Below are positions 44,495-55,908 of a DNA stretch of 64,000 nucleotides, one piece after another. The DNA lies in NCBI GenBank assembly GCA_038363925.1, contig JAQQWL010000009.1, positions 1,426,001-1,490,000 of the forward strand. The letters are read 5' to 3'. Made by a program: the position numbers and the translations under genes. Source of the DNA: Apiospora phragmitis. Taxonomy: Eukaryota > Ascomycota > Sordariomycetes > Amphisphaeriales > Apiosporaceae. The notes below the pieces were generated by a model. It did not search any database. It was not told the DNA's origin and saw only the letters and a list, made by a program, of their open reading frames with translations. Positions within the stretch are counted from its first letter, which is position 1. Each line of letters begins with the position of its first letter.

Positions 44495-45525
44495 ATGCCC
44501 GTCAAAATATGACAGGCTGCAGCTGCTCTGGCTGCTCGACTTGAGCAACCACAACAACAGCGACTGCTTGCACCAAATATGGATGCAGTGTACGACCGGC
44601 CGCCAGGCCGGCGTTGGTGGACCCCTACGCTATTGAGGCGATCCCGACTTCCCATCAATGTATTACTGATTTTCGCATTGCGATGAACAGGCACTTACTT
44701 CATGTGCCCATGATGATACACGTCAACAAACCGGCATGCGGTGGAGGAGCTTTGTATGTGTAGATAAAACATATGTATGACAGACGATCTGATATGGAAG
44801 GCTACGAGAAAAGGAGTCGTAGTCGATCCAGTGTGGTCGCGGAAAACAGGGAGGGGGGGTGGTTGAGAACAAGTGTGTAATCATACGGTACGGGATTACA
44901 CCTATCTCGGCTCTTGACCAGTATATGGTAATTTTTTCTGTCACATATAAATGTTGTAATAATCCCTCTTCGCCACTATCGAGATTGGCTATTAGAACTT
45001 ATAGAAAACTCGGTTGTAATAGAAGCGATGAAGGCATCGGAATGGTCCATCAACCCCGTCATGTCTCCACGTGTTAGACAACCCCGCCAGCCTCATCATC
45101 ATTCCGATATCCAACGCAACTGAACACCAGCGCACAATCGCTGCTCAAATCTCGGGTAGTTTAGTCTTGCAGCTCCTTTTCCAAGTCGGCCAACGCACGG
45201 AATGGGTGAAATGGCCCCGCGTCACTGATCAGAAGATCCGGGTCTTCGACCGCACCATGGTTATTGACGAGACGAACGTTGTCGTAACGGGGCAGCCCGG
45301 CTTGGATGTAGTGGTTGTTTGTGACGGGGGATGGGGGTTGCGGCGCGGCCGGTTACGGCACGGTAGGCATCCGGGTTCAGGATATGGACCGGGATCGTGA
45401 TCGTATGGTCGCAGTCTCACCCGGCGGCTTCACGCCTGTCTACTCCGATCCCTTGCTTGTCCCCCCCTCCTGCTGCGATATCGACGGAGTGTTCAAACTT
45501 TTTGAGTCTCGCTCTCAGTCCGAGC
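44495..45525. other. Intergenic region, 1 kb
   Basis: 3' flank of the elongase gene and unassigned sequence. No coding frame is supported. Confidence 0.55.
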
Positions 45526-46427
45526 CTAATAGGAGCGCTTCCGGAAGAGGCGTGTTTGAAGAGGACACTCGTGTCCTTCGACGTGCGGGAAGGGAGGAGT
45601 CTCGGGGAGATCCATCCCATTTCTCCTCCCGTCGTGCTTCTCTTCCTTGGGCTCGACAAACCTGGGCCGGAGAATTATGGGTTCGGGCCCCTTCTTCCAG
45701 GGGGTGATCTCGAACTGCAGGTCGCTCATGCACGACGACTCGCGCGCCATGACGACCTCTGCACTGTACTCGCCACCGTCTTGCGGGCCGGAAGAGGAAG
45801 GCAATAGTGCCTCGAACTGCCGGAACACTCCCGGCGAGACCGCGATGCCGTCGAGTGAGGACTGACTGGAGACCACGATGTAGTCCTGGACAGACCCGCC
45901 CGCAGATTACTGGTAGCGGCGGTGGGGGGCCTGGGTCCCCGCGCCCTCGAGCCTGTGCTCACCGGACACGGCGTTGACGCTGCCCACATAGACCTTGACC
46001 ATGAATGGGGCTCTGGACTGGAAGGAGATCGACATGGACTCCTCGCCTGTGTGCCTGCGCAGTTCTTGCTGTTAGTGACGAAGCTATGCCTGTTAGGGTT
46101 CATTCCTTCCCATCAGAACGCGAGGGAGGAAGGAGGCTGCTTGGCTGATTATACTCAAGATGCATGGGAAAGAAAACACCGCCGTCGACTCAGGCTCCCG
46201 CGTCTAGTTTATTTGCATAGTCGTTGACCTTGAAGAGGGAATTTGCCGAGATCCAGCGGAAGCTTCGTGGCGCCTGCATTGTACGGGGCTCGGATAGTGC
46301 GCATGAACTGGATCTCCAACGACTCGTCTGTAAGTGTGAACGGTGCGACTCTAATGACCTTGATCGTTTCATTCTCGATGCTGCAGGCGTATTTGTAGTT
46401 AGCCGACGACATAGCGGATAGCAGCAC
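45526..46427 (-). pseudogene. Broken member of a Pezizomycotina-specific protein family of unknown function
   Basis: Pieces of a fungal family I recognise from recurring motifs are present in order: ETIKVIRVAPFTLTDESLEI, then FMRTIRAP, LGKFPL, LFKVNDYANKL, GGVFFPM, SISFQSRAPFMVKVYVGSVN, VQDYIVVSSQSSLDGIAVSP and SDLQFEITPW. The frame is broken by a shift near 46228 (one extra base or two missing in a C run), a TGA at 46190-46192 and a TAA at 45907-45909. A candidate GT-AG intron near 46040-46165 would join GGVFFPM to SISFQSRAPF. The two stop substitutions make decay more likely than assembly error. The family is usually annotated only as hypothetical, sometimes as a C-terminal part of ubiquitin-like fusions. 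That link is from memory. Confidence 0.55.
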
Positions 46428-47565
46428 GTGTGATATCGGTGCCTGAACGAAGCGTCAGATAGTAGAAGAGAACAGATGATCTATGCGGGTGTGTAGGCTA
46501 AATGCTGCTCGTTGAAACTTGTCGGCACCTGCAAGCAAATATACACCTAGGTATGGATAGATATAGAGACAATTTGCAGTGCAACTCAAAGAGGACTGAG
46601 ACCCGACGGATCGATCACCGGGAGGCTGTTTCTGGATTCTTTTGTTATCCAGATGGGCTTTACGGCAATGAATCAACTTCTAACGCTCTCCGAAAGATTG
46701 TACTGCTAATATGAAACAATAGGGGCCAACGACAAAAACATACACCGGACAAACACCCAAAAAGCGGCACCTTACGTTGCCAAAGTCTAGCCTCCCCTTG
46801 GTTTTTGCTTTCAATTCTTAGTGTGACATGGCTTCCTAGCGAAGCAAAACTCCCCATGATAAATCGCCCTGGGACATTAAGACAGTAGTTGGCATTGGAG
46901 TGAGCTTTTCCATTGACTATGCCTCCTATACTGCGAAATCATCCCCGGACATGCCAACGCAGCGATCGAAGTGCTTCTGATCCTCATCAGCCAGGCACGC
47001 GTCTAGGCTGAAAAAAGAAGAGCAACTATTTATCTTAGGCTGTCCGAGAAACATGTTATTTATATACTGCTATATGTTGAAAGATGTCGCACGACCTCGA
47101 CTGGGCAGGCACTATGTCCGGAAGTAGCGTCACAGGTAATCACCAAGCCAGAATCGGCATTTAGGGAGTAATAGACATGGTAGGCTTAGCAGCTCTCTTT
47201 GGAAACAAAAGGGTGGTCAGCAATGACCGACAGGCCAGTAACAAACAGCTCCAAAAGACCCCGGGCACCGGAGGCTCTGTATTTTCAACCTGTCAACCTA
47301 TGTCCATGCCTATTGATCCTTTTTCCCGCGGCTGGGGGGTGACTGCTCGACAGCAAGTGGCTGAGCATCGAGGCATCTTTCTTAATGCTGACCGATGAGT
47401 TTACCCCGACTTTACGATTTGAATCACCCCGCGAAGTCTGGGTTGTCTTTTTTTTCGGCCGTCTCATTGCTTTCGAGTATCCTCCTTACCTCTCCCATCT
47501 GACTGCACGTACCCGAGGAGCGACAGTCTCTTACCTTCTCGTTCTGTTCATCCTCTGTATCCGCC
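46428..47565. other. Intergenic region, 1.1 kb
   Basis: Promoter side of both flanking genes. No supported frame. The plus-strand leader just before 47566 is CT-rich. Confidence 0.5.
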
Positions 47566-49621
47566 ATGGACCCCTTTACAGTCTTCCAGGTCGTTGGCAC
47601 TGCTGTGTCTCTGGGCGATGTTGTGATCAAGAGCCTTATCAAGCTCGACTCAATCCGGACGAGGTATCATAAATTTCCTTTGCTTCTTTCGACCATGATA
47701 GGCCAGTTGTACATTGTTCAGCTGACTCTCGATCGCCTGTCAGCATGGAACAGCCGGGAGGAGGCGCGGGCCCCACGGTATCACCAGTTAAGCTCGCAGA
47801 TCGGCAACTCGCTAGACAGCTTCAGCACCCTGATTTTGGCGCTTCAGCAACAGCTGGATCGCTTCGAGGCGACAGCGCCAGTGGATATGGGGGCTAAGGC
47901 AAAGTTCAAGTTCCTCTGGAACGAGAAGGACATGTCTGAATATTCAATTCTGCTTGAGCGCCAGGTTAGCGCGCTTAATCTATTGTTGCAAGCTTTAGAG
48001 TGGTCAGCTGGAAGCTATCATCATTCTGAGAATAGGAGTAATCGCTGACTATCGTGATAGTTCAACCTAGTCCCAACAAGACGCTCTTGTATCTCAAGCT
48101 AATAACCAGGAGGTTATACAAGTCGCTCGAGACTGCTCATCTTCCATAATTGGACTTGACGATGGCTCCTTAAGTATAGTCTCCGAAAGTACTGAGCTTA
48201 TAAGTTTGAGATTCGATTTTGACACAACTATACTCGGTAAGCGATTTTCGTGGTCTATTCTCCCCCTATTCCAGTCGTTATTCCTCGTTATCCCAGTGTC
48301 TCAGGGGGGATGGACTCACCGTTTATTCGAGGAGTTCCCTTCGTTCCATCTCGAGACCTCTCATTTATTCCAAAAAGAGGAATGCTAACGCCCAGAGTCA
48401 GTAGGTTCCCGGGTGTATCAACTAGCCGAAAGATCCCATTTAACGCAAGCTATCAGGTGTATGAGGCCCGCATCTTTCAGGATTGGTCTGGCGCGACGTG
48501 AATCCACCTGTCTCGATACTTCTAGTATTCTGTCTGACAAAGACAACGATACCGCTTCTCCACCGTCCGGCACGAAAAGGGTATTTTGGAGACTCCCGCA
48601 AATAACAACAGACGTCTTGGAACCCATTCCGCTCGACACATCACAGACGTCACAAGCACCATCAGATTCTAGTTTGCAACAAGTTTTATTCCTTGGCACA
48701 TCAGAGAGTGGAAAGTCAACCTTACAAAACTCTATGGTCCTCGATCAGGAGGGGTTTTCCGACAGATTCGGGGGAACTTTCACTGATACAATCAGAAACA
48801 ACCTCGTTAACGGTACCCGCGAGGTCCTGCAATATATGCAACACCTGCAGATACCACTTGGTGAGCAGGGGCTCGAGTTTCTGACCAAGACAGATTCCAG
48901 GCCGGACTGGGTTATCGAGGGGTTCTGGAGCGACCCTGGCTTCCAAAAAGCCTACTTTGAAAGACACAGATATCATCTTAACGACGGCTATGCTCATTTT
49001 GTTCGCCACATGGGAAGAATCATGGCTCCAGGCTACGTACCCTCCGACCAAGACATTATCTATGCCAGAGTCAAGACACTCGGCACTCTGGAAACTAAAT
49101 ATGAGTACGAGGGCACCATGTACAGCGTCAGAGAAGTTGGGGGAACCCGATTGGAAAGAGAAAAAAAATGGAAATTGGTCTTCCCTGGCACCGCTACAGT
49201 TAGATTCACGGTGGACATAACAAGCTACGCTAGGACATTGTACGAAGACGAGAAGATCAATAGGATGGCTGAGCAGCTGGTTTTATTTGACTCTATTGTC
49301 AATGGCAGTTGGTTCACCAAATCCAGCTTCGTCCTCGTTTTTACCAAGGTAGATCTACTGGAAGATTGATTTCATATGGCCTCTCCGAAAGGGTACTCCG
49401 AACACTTTGAACAGGACATTGAGGATATTTCTGAAGAACGATATATGGGTTATATCGAGCTGCGATTCATGGAACTTGTGAAGTCCGAGGATATCCGACG
49501 CCGCATGCGCGTTATTCGCAGTAGCTTTCGGGACGTGGACGCTTGTAATCCGGCTCAAGAGATATTCGAGGTGTTAGGTGAGCTGACCCGTGACAAGGCT
49601 CAACCCACAACGACCCAGTGA
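47566..49621 (+). pseudogene. Fusion of a fungal STAND-type N-terminal domain with a G-alpha-like GTPase, inactivated
   Basis: Exons 47566-48002, 48061-48236 and 48405-49621 (introns of 58 and 168 nt) total 1830 nt, an exact 610 codons. Residues 1-145 (MDPFTVFQVVGTAVSLGDVV, then DSFSTLILALQQQLDRFEAT) form the helical domain found at the N-termini of many fungal STAND/NLR-type proteins. From about residue 300 a G-alpha-like domain follows. G1 is LGTSESGKST (usual GAGESGKST). Switch II is REVGGTRLEREKKW (usual DVGGQRSERKKW, with the catalytic Gln now Thr). Next are TVDITSYARTLYED and LVFTKVDLLED in the NKxD position. Two Trp codons are now stops: TAG at 48068-48070 (STW-SQQD) and TGA at 49367-49369 (LED-W-FHMA). 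The frame stays protein-like after each, to 49621. A recently lost gene, or one rescued by readthrough. Confidence 0.75.
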
Positions 49622-50325
49622 TGAGCAAACAGGCGAAGGACACACAGACGACATACACATAGCACCACGTCGTCCGACAGCCATGATTTGTCATATGTTG
49701 GAGGGCACTCTGTCGCATCAAAGCGCTCCTGGTGACATGCATGAACATGGTATTGAGCAAGTAGGAAGTAATAATAAAGCGCTATTCAAAAGAAGAAGAG
49801 AATTATATAAAGGAGAACTCCCTCATGGGGCTATATAGACAAAAGAGACTGTTACTAAGCAGCTCACCCCTGCTAGGATACTCTAACCCTTGACCTTATT
49901 GCGCACATTCGCAAGCTCTCGTCATCATAATTGTGTTTGAAATGATACGAGTAGGTGTTCGAGTCTGTTGGGCTATTACCCGGCATACAAACTCTCCCAG
50001 CCACTCACTGCCAACAACCACCGCTACAGCCTCACGCGTTCTAGTCTAGTCTCTCAACCCGACACTCCAAGCCTTACGGCCCAGTAGTTGCGGATAAGAA
50101 CGAAGATTCGGAGTATAGCCGGCGTTTTGATACTACCGGTAAAGCCTAACGATACTAACGGATTTTTCCTTTCCAACTCCAGCAGAGCTGGAGGCCAAGC
50201 TTGCTCCGCGCTGAAACACCTTAGAGCGCTATGCAGCGGTTAATTCTTAGTATCTGCACACGTTTCTCAGTCTATTACAAATTATGGCACGAGAAGTTGT
50301 GGCACGTCTGCTATGTTCCTCAGTA
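49622..50325. other. Intergenic region, 0.7 kb
   Basis: 3' flanks of two converging genes. No supported frame. Confidence 0.55.
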
Positions 50326-53194
50326 TCACCACCGGCCGACTACTAGCCTAGCATTCTTCTTTTTCCTCTGCGCCACCGCGGCCCCCAATGCGGCCGTGAC
50401 CCTGAAATCCCCCCTCGGCGCCAGCCTACAAGTGTGGGCCGGCGTCGACCGCTCCATATCCGCCGGCGTAGGCCAAACCGGCTGGCGCAGCGCGACGTCG
50501 GCGCCCGCGTCCAGCAGCAGCCGCACGATTTCGCCGTGGCCGTGCAGCTCCATGGCCAACTGCACGGGCCTGCCGCAGCTGATCTCGGGATCAGGGCGGG
50601 TGCCCCGCCGGCCGCTCTCCTCGGTCGTAGTAGCCCTTGGGTATCGTGACGGCCGCGCCGTGGTACCCCACATTGGGATCGGCACCGTGGGCTAGCAGGA
50701 CGCGGACCAGGTCCGCGTTCCCGCGGCGCACGGCGCGCAGGGGGGGGGGGGGGCGTAAAGTCCCGTGGAGGGAGACTGGGGCCCCCGCCCACGTACTGAC
50801 CGTTGTCGGGCGGCTCGTATCCAATGTAGCCGTGGTCCTCCAGCGGTGGGTCCGCATCTTCAAAGTCGCAGCAGACGAGTTGCTGTTGCTGTCCGCCCTC
50901 GTCCTGGTCGTCAGGCGAGCGTGCTTCAAGCAGGGCTTTGACCACGGCAGCGCTTTGCCTGTCGCTGGCGAGGCCGAGAGCCCGAGTGCAGGAGACGCGG
51001 CGCGTCAGCGGCGTGAGGACTCTGACTATGTGTAGGTTTTCCCTCCTTACAGCCTTCATCAATGCGGGCCCGTCGGCGGCTTCGCAGGTCCTGTTGGCAT
51101 CGGCGCGGCTTGAGGAAGAGATGAAATAGATCGGTCCTGCCATGTTCCACTGCCCATTCCAGTGGCGTCAAAGTTATTTTTTCTGGGTCAATCTCTAGGT
51201 ACTTTGTTTCAACAGGCTCCTCGTAACGAAGTATGCCGTGGTTGAGATCGACACCCCCCCCACTGGTAAATAATTCTTGAGATCACTTGTTTGCCGTAAT
51301 TCATTTTCAGCGCGGTCCTAAGTGCCTCCCTCCAAAGGAGTGGGCTTGGGTTATCAGTGTCGCTGTTGATGGTCTGTCTGGAGATTCGACTAGGAGTTCC
51401 TCGTTGGTGCCACCGTTTTTGAAGCGCAACTCGCGCGCAGTTGAGTCCCATGAGATATCCCAGCAATCTGCCTCGGGTGTGGACGGCGGCTGATCGGTTA
51501 CATGCTCTTTGTTCTCGTCTCGGACCCTGGCTACGTCGCGCCACATGATTAAAGGAGGGTCACCAAAGGGGTAGCTGTCCTCCTCCTGCAACAATCCGTG
51601 ATGCTCCCTCCTACCTGTATAAGACTGCGGTCGTACCGGGGAATAAGGCTTCTTTGATGTAGACCCAATCTTATAGACAGGACTGATCATACTTGGTATG
51701 AATGAGGTGGGGCTCTTTTGTTGCAACTGATGCCAGTCAATGCCACCGAAAAAGATGTGAGACTTTATTTCAGATGCGCCGTTGGCGCCCAGGCGTCTAG
51801 TTGGATCCTTGTCAGGTAGCTGAGCCAAAAAGTCCTTTGCCGCTGGCTGGATGTCTGTAGCATAATGTACGTCTTGGCTGGTGATCTTGAGCTTTTTCGC
51901 CTCGTAGTCATGAGAGATAGAACGGGGGTAGCCCGGTAAGCATCTCGTAGAGGAAGACGCCCAATGTCCACCAATCTGCAGCTTTAGAAACCGAGTTTTC
52001 GCAGGAAAGCTCCGGGGCTGGGTACTCTGGAGTACCGGGCATGCTGCGGACCTTTTCCTGGCTGGCTTCCAAACCGAAAAGGGCAGGGGCGCAGATACTA
52101 ATGTGACCAAAAGAATCCATCGTAATGTTCTCCGGCTTCAGGCAGGCGATGATGTTTTGTTCATGTAAAAACTCCAAGGCGGAGACCAGCTCAGCGGCGT
52201 AAAATCTCGCCTTCTCGGTGCTGAACCTGCGCTCTTCTTGTAGATGGCCGAATAAAGGACCGGCATGTCCGAAGTGGGAGAGGAGACTCAAACTTGCCGG
52301 TGACTCAAAAGCATACTTCAGTGGTGCGATAAACGGATGTCGCAATGAAGCTACCCGTGATTCTCCATCGAATTCAGCAGCATGAACAGTTGACATGCCA
52401 TAGTATCTCTGGAGGGGCCATATCATTCGACACCTAGATCAGTATCGATGAAATGGTTTTGGACCCGAACGAGGTCGTTCAATTTGACGTTCTCGATGAT
52501 GTCCAGCACGCGCGGCATCTTCGTAGGGCCGACCTCCTTTTCCTGGAAGGAGATATCGATGCTCAGTCGCCCCATGTTGTTGGGGAGATTGAGCTTGACA
52601 GGATAAGGTGGTCGCCAGGTCTCCAGGAAAGGGTCTACCGTCAAACGCGTAAGCGACAAGCTTTTTGGTTGCTGGCTCGGCTCATTCGATCCAAAGGCGA
52701 GAATATGGATCGTCAGCTCCGAAGACGCGGTGACATCGAAGCTATAGGGCTCGATCCAGGCCATACCGTCTGTCTTCTTCGGTCTCAATGACCTTGTTTC
52801 ACCTGACGCCGTCAGGGTTATCCAGCGGCGCTGCGTCCATATAAAGGCCGGAGCAGACACTTGGCAACCGTCATACTCCAGGACGGCGAGTGGACGCCAT
52901 TGCTTCGGCTTTGGCGGGTCCGTCGAGTCACCCGCATAGGGTGTACCCATCACCTCGTCGGGCAGGTGCAGCCCTTTCATGCTGACTAGCTGAATTTTCA
53001 AGACTCCCATTCTGGGAGGGTTGGAGGGGTAGAGAGGGATCAGATCTGATGTGGCTGGAGAGTCCAATTAGCGAAAAGTGCATTTAGAATTTACTAGGAC
53101 ATGTAGTCATCAGCAGCTCACTTATTTTCTCTGGCATGGGCGGCGGGCGGTCAGTACTATCCTCAACCTCTTTGGATGGAGGTGAGGCAACCAT
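50326..53194 (-). CDS. C2 domain - AGC-type pseudokinase - ankyrin repeat protein (frame-broken in this sequence)
   Basis: Exon 1 53122-53194, intron 53055-53121, then one long coding region. Domains in order: a C2-like beta domain (MGVLKIQLVSMKGLHLPDEV to about 52560); an AGC-type kinase fold (LRHPFIAPLKYAFESPASL, YPAPEL, DWWTLGVFLYEMLTGLPPFY, DKDPTRRLGANGASEIKSH); a linker; then ankyrin repeats (TPLEWAVEHGRTDLFHLFL, GPALMKAVRRENLHIVRVL, LRAVRRGNADLVRVLLAHGA, LAMELHGHGEIVRLLLDAGA). The kinase lacks a Gly loop. The HRD Asp position reads IACLKPEN and the DFG position reads ICAP, so it should be catalytically dead. Frame breaks lie near 52426, 51913, 51346, 51330, 51254-51261 (G8), 51108, 50740-50753 (G14) and 50605. 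Similar proteins in other Pezizomycotina are often labelled Ypk/Gad8-like. The function is unknown; a scaffold or sensor role is inferred. Confidence 0.75.
50740..50753. repeat. G14 homopolymer in the ankyrin region
   Basis: Fourteen consecutive G on the + strand. The minus-strand ankyrin frame changes here, between FTPP and LRAVRRGNADL. Confidence 0.95.
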
Positions 53195-53362
53195 GATGGA
53201 CAAGGGCAGATGTATCATAATGAATGAGAGATATGGCCAGTATTCCCGCTACTTGGTATCCACGAGCAACTAGTATTTGGTGAGATTGAACCAGCTAAGT
53301 CAGGAATGTGATAGATGTGCAAGTCTAGAAAAGATTCACATGGGTGGGAGGAAAGCCCGGCT

Positions 53363-54837
53363 TTAAAAGAAAGCAAGGGGGTGGGGATGACCTTTGACCC
53401 ACGGGATATCGAACACGGGTCTGTAAGGGCTTGAAGTCTTCAGTGAGAGCTCATCCCAGTCCGCATGATAGAAGAATGGGTGAGACATGACTTCGGACGC
53501 CCCTCTGACTCCCAGGCGATTAGCAGGATCTTTCGTGAGAAGGCGTTGGATGAAGTCTCGGGTCGACGCGGGGAGCTCATCACCCAGGCGCACTTCTTGG
53601 CTGGTGATTGCCTTCAATTTTTCTCCAACATTGTCGTGAAATAATGGGGGCAAGCCCGTAATCATCTCACGGACAAGGACCCCCAAGCCCCACCAGTCTT
53701 CCATTGGGGATGCTGTGTGGCCTCGAAGAAGCTCGGGAGCCGGGTATTCCTGTTCGTTTGAGCCAGCGCGGCGGTATCCTTCAGTTCCAGCACTTGGCTT
53801 GTAGACACCAGGGACGCAAATACTGATGTGACCAAAAGGACCGATAGGGATGTTCACGGGCGACAAGGAGGCGACGATTCTCCTATCGTGTAAATACTGC
53901 AAAGCACAAACAAGCTCAGAGGCGTAAAATGTCGCCGTTTCTGGGTCTAAATGATGCTCCCTCTGGAGATGGCTGAACAGGTGACCGCCACCGGCAATCC
54001 GAGAGAGCAGGTGCACTTTGCCAGGCGACTCCAGTTCGAGTGCGAGGGGTGCAATGAAGGGATGGCTAAGTTGAACAGCAGCGTTCTTTTGATGATTAAT
54101 GTCCGTCTTATAGGTTGTCATGCCGTAATGTCGATGTGGCTCTTTTTCAAGGGGCCTCTCTTTCCACGTGGAGAAAGCCGCCGCCATTATACTTCTGTCG
54201 GACGCTCCACGAATGGTCTTCTAAGGCCGGCGGTTCCTCCTCGACTCTGTACATTTTGAGTTCTACCATCCCGGCACCGCCGCCAAACTCGACGGATTGG
54301 TATCGAGAGCTCCTCCATCTTTGCGTAAAAGGGTTTATCTTGAGGGTACCTAGCAATTCATGCCGAGATGTTGCGGCACAAGTCGTGAGGCTCCTGACAA
54401 ACAGTCTTAGTGTGACCTCGGAAGAGGAGGAGGAAGAAGCGCCGATGTCGAAACAGCAGAGTCCCTTGTCGGTCCACTCGGCTCTGCCGTATCCCGTCCA
54501 GAACTCGGCTTGAAGCGCCACCTGGAAGTTCTCGAACTCAACAACGGCGTAAGGTATCCATCTTTTGCGCAGGCTCGGATCGGCGAAGTCGCCGGGGCCG
54601 CCATCGATGGCATGGTCTGGTAGATGCAAGCTAGATCTTCGCTTCGGTCCCGGTCCGCCAGCAAATAGAATACGAACTTGCAGAGTACCCGGGGCCAGCT
54701 TCATGCTTTGCGGCTCCAACGCAATGGTTGAACCATTAGGGGTCGTTTCCATATCTGATGGTCAGCTTCACAAACGTATATATATAACTTGTTCCGTTGA
54801 AGTTATAACAAGACCGAGGGGGCTTACTGTCTCCCAT
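53363..54837 (-). CDS. C2 domain - AGC-type pseudokinase without ankyrin repeats
   Basis: Exon 1 is only 54828-54837 (MGD plus one base), then intron 54755-54827 and exon 2 to the TAA at 53363. The N-terminal C2-like domain (LAPGTLQVRILFAGG to about 54280) is followed by a kinase-like fold: LSHPFIAPLALELESPGKVH, ATFYASELVCALQYLHDRRI, YPAPELLRGH, DWWGLGVLVREMITGLPPLF, LLTKDPANRLGVRGASEVMS. The catalytic loop reads IVASLSPVN (no HRD Asp, Lys lost) and the DFG position reads ICVP, so this is a pseudokinase. It shares GHISIC(A/V)P and the overall layout with the downstream ankyrin-bearing paralogue, 170 bp away in the same orientation, and looks like an old tandem duplicate. One extra C in a C4 run near 54167 breaks the frame. 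Removing it gives exactly 467 codons. Function unknown. Confidence 0.75.
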
Positions 54838-55622
54838 GTCGCCGGTAGCGACGGTGACGATCCTGAGTGTTGGCGTTGAGCGGTCGAAGGTCAATGATGG
54901 AAAACGGACGATTGGAGGTGGAAAGGGTTTGGGAGTGGTCTTAAGTGCATGTAGATCTATTTCCGGGGCGACGGAAGGCAGGTGGGGCGCGACCGTGTAC
55001 CCTACATCGTATGTTATGCAGTATTGCCATAGGGCGGGAATGGGCTAACCTCGGTGTATAACACAACCAAGGATATGCATTGATGCATCTATTCAGCAAT
55101 CGAGGCGCGTACTATCCAGTCTCAATATCCTCATCGGGCCTTTGGAAGAGTGATTTACACCATGTCGGCACATTCTCATTCAAAACATGAGCATAATTTA
55201 TGTATCTATCTCCCCTTACAGGTCGTGGTAGGCTTATTCCAGCCGAACAGAGTACTGACTCGAGAGTCTTGATCGTCATAGATGGAAGAAAGGGCGGCAT
55301 TCGCAATGGTTCCGGGGGAACACATCTTCGTCCATCTCACCAGCAATCACTGTGTATGTTGGCCCATCTGGGTTCTCGGGATCGTCAGGATCGTTGGGGT
55401 CCTCGGGGCTACCCTTGCCGCTGCCCTCCCCCGTGGGGGTACCCGACGACTCCAGGTGGACAGAATGGGCAAGCAGAATCGGAGAAAAATATGCCTAACT
55501 CGAGTATGTCTTATCAGTGACATATAGGCGTTCTGGGTAAGAGTAATGTCAACTGGTGGCAGAGTAGTTTTATTACCGATGATAGAGGTACTTCTTGTAG
55601 TCTGCGTTACCACTAGGGGCAA
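54737..55622 (-). pseudogene. Coding-like remnant of unknown function
   Basis: Several short protein-like stretches follow one another on the minus strand. They are a Cys/Pro patch (ACPFCPPGVVG) near 55460, an acidic linker (EDPNDPDDPENPDGP) near 55390, TYTVIAGEMDEDVF and then, after a one-base shift in a C5 run near 55315, ALSSIYDDQDSRVSTLFGWN, then PTWCKSLFQRPDEDIETG ending in a TAG at 55112, and an open frame from 55043 (ALWQYCITYDVGYTVAPHLP) to 54737 that overlaps the first exon of the pseudokinase gene. A GTACGC...GTTAG intron (about 55044-55113) could join the last two. I cannot name the family. It may be the 3' part of a secreted protein gene that has decayed or is badly sequenced. Confidence 0.35.
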
Positions 55623-55908
55623 TATGTCTCAAAGCCTTAGATAATAGGGATCGTTAAGCTTATATCTAGTCGTTCAAAACTTAAGACAAGGGCTAACCAG
55701 CGAAGCTAAATCTGTAACCCGTGAAGCAAACAAACTTTCATTATTATCCTTACCCTAACAAAGCTTTTGAAGAGGCATTGCTGTTGTTGCAAGTTGTGGT
55801 GCCGTCTTATCTGCAGGGGCGCTAATTAGCGAATGCCTTGAAAGACCTAGCCATTAAGTATACTGCTATGGTTGGCGCGCCAGACCTGAGCCTGATACAA
55901 CAACATGT
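55623..55908. other. Short spacer downstream of the MFS gene
   Basis: AT-rich spacer with no frame. Confidence 0.5.
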
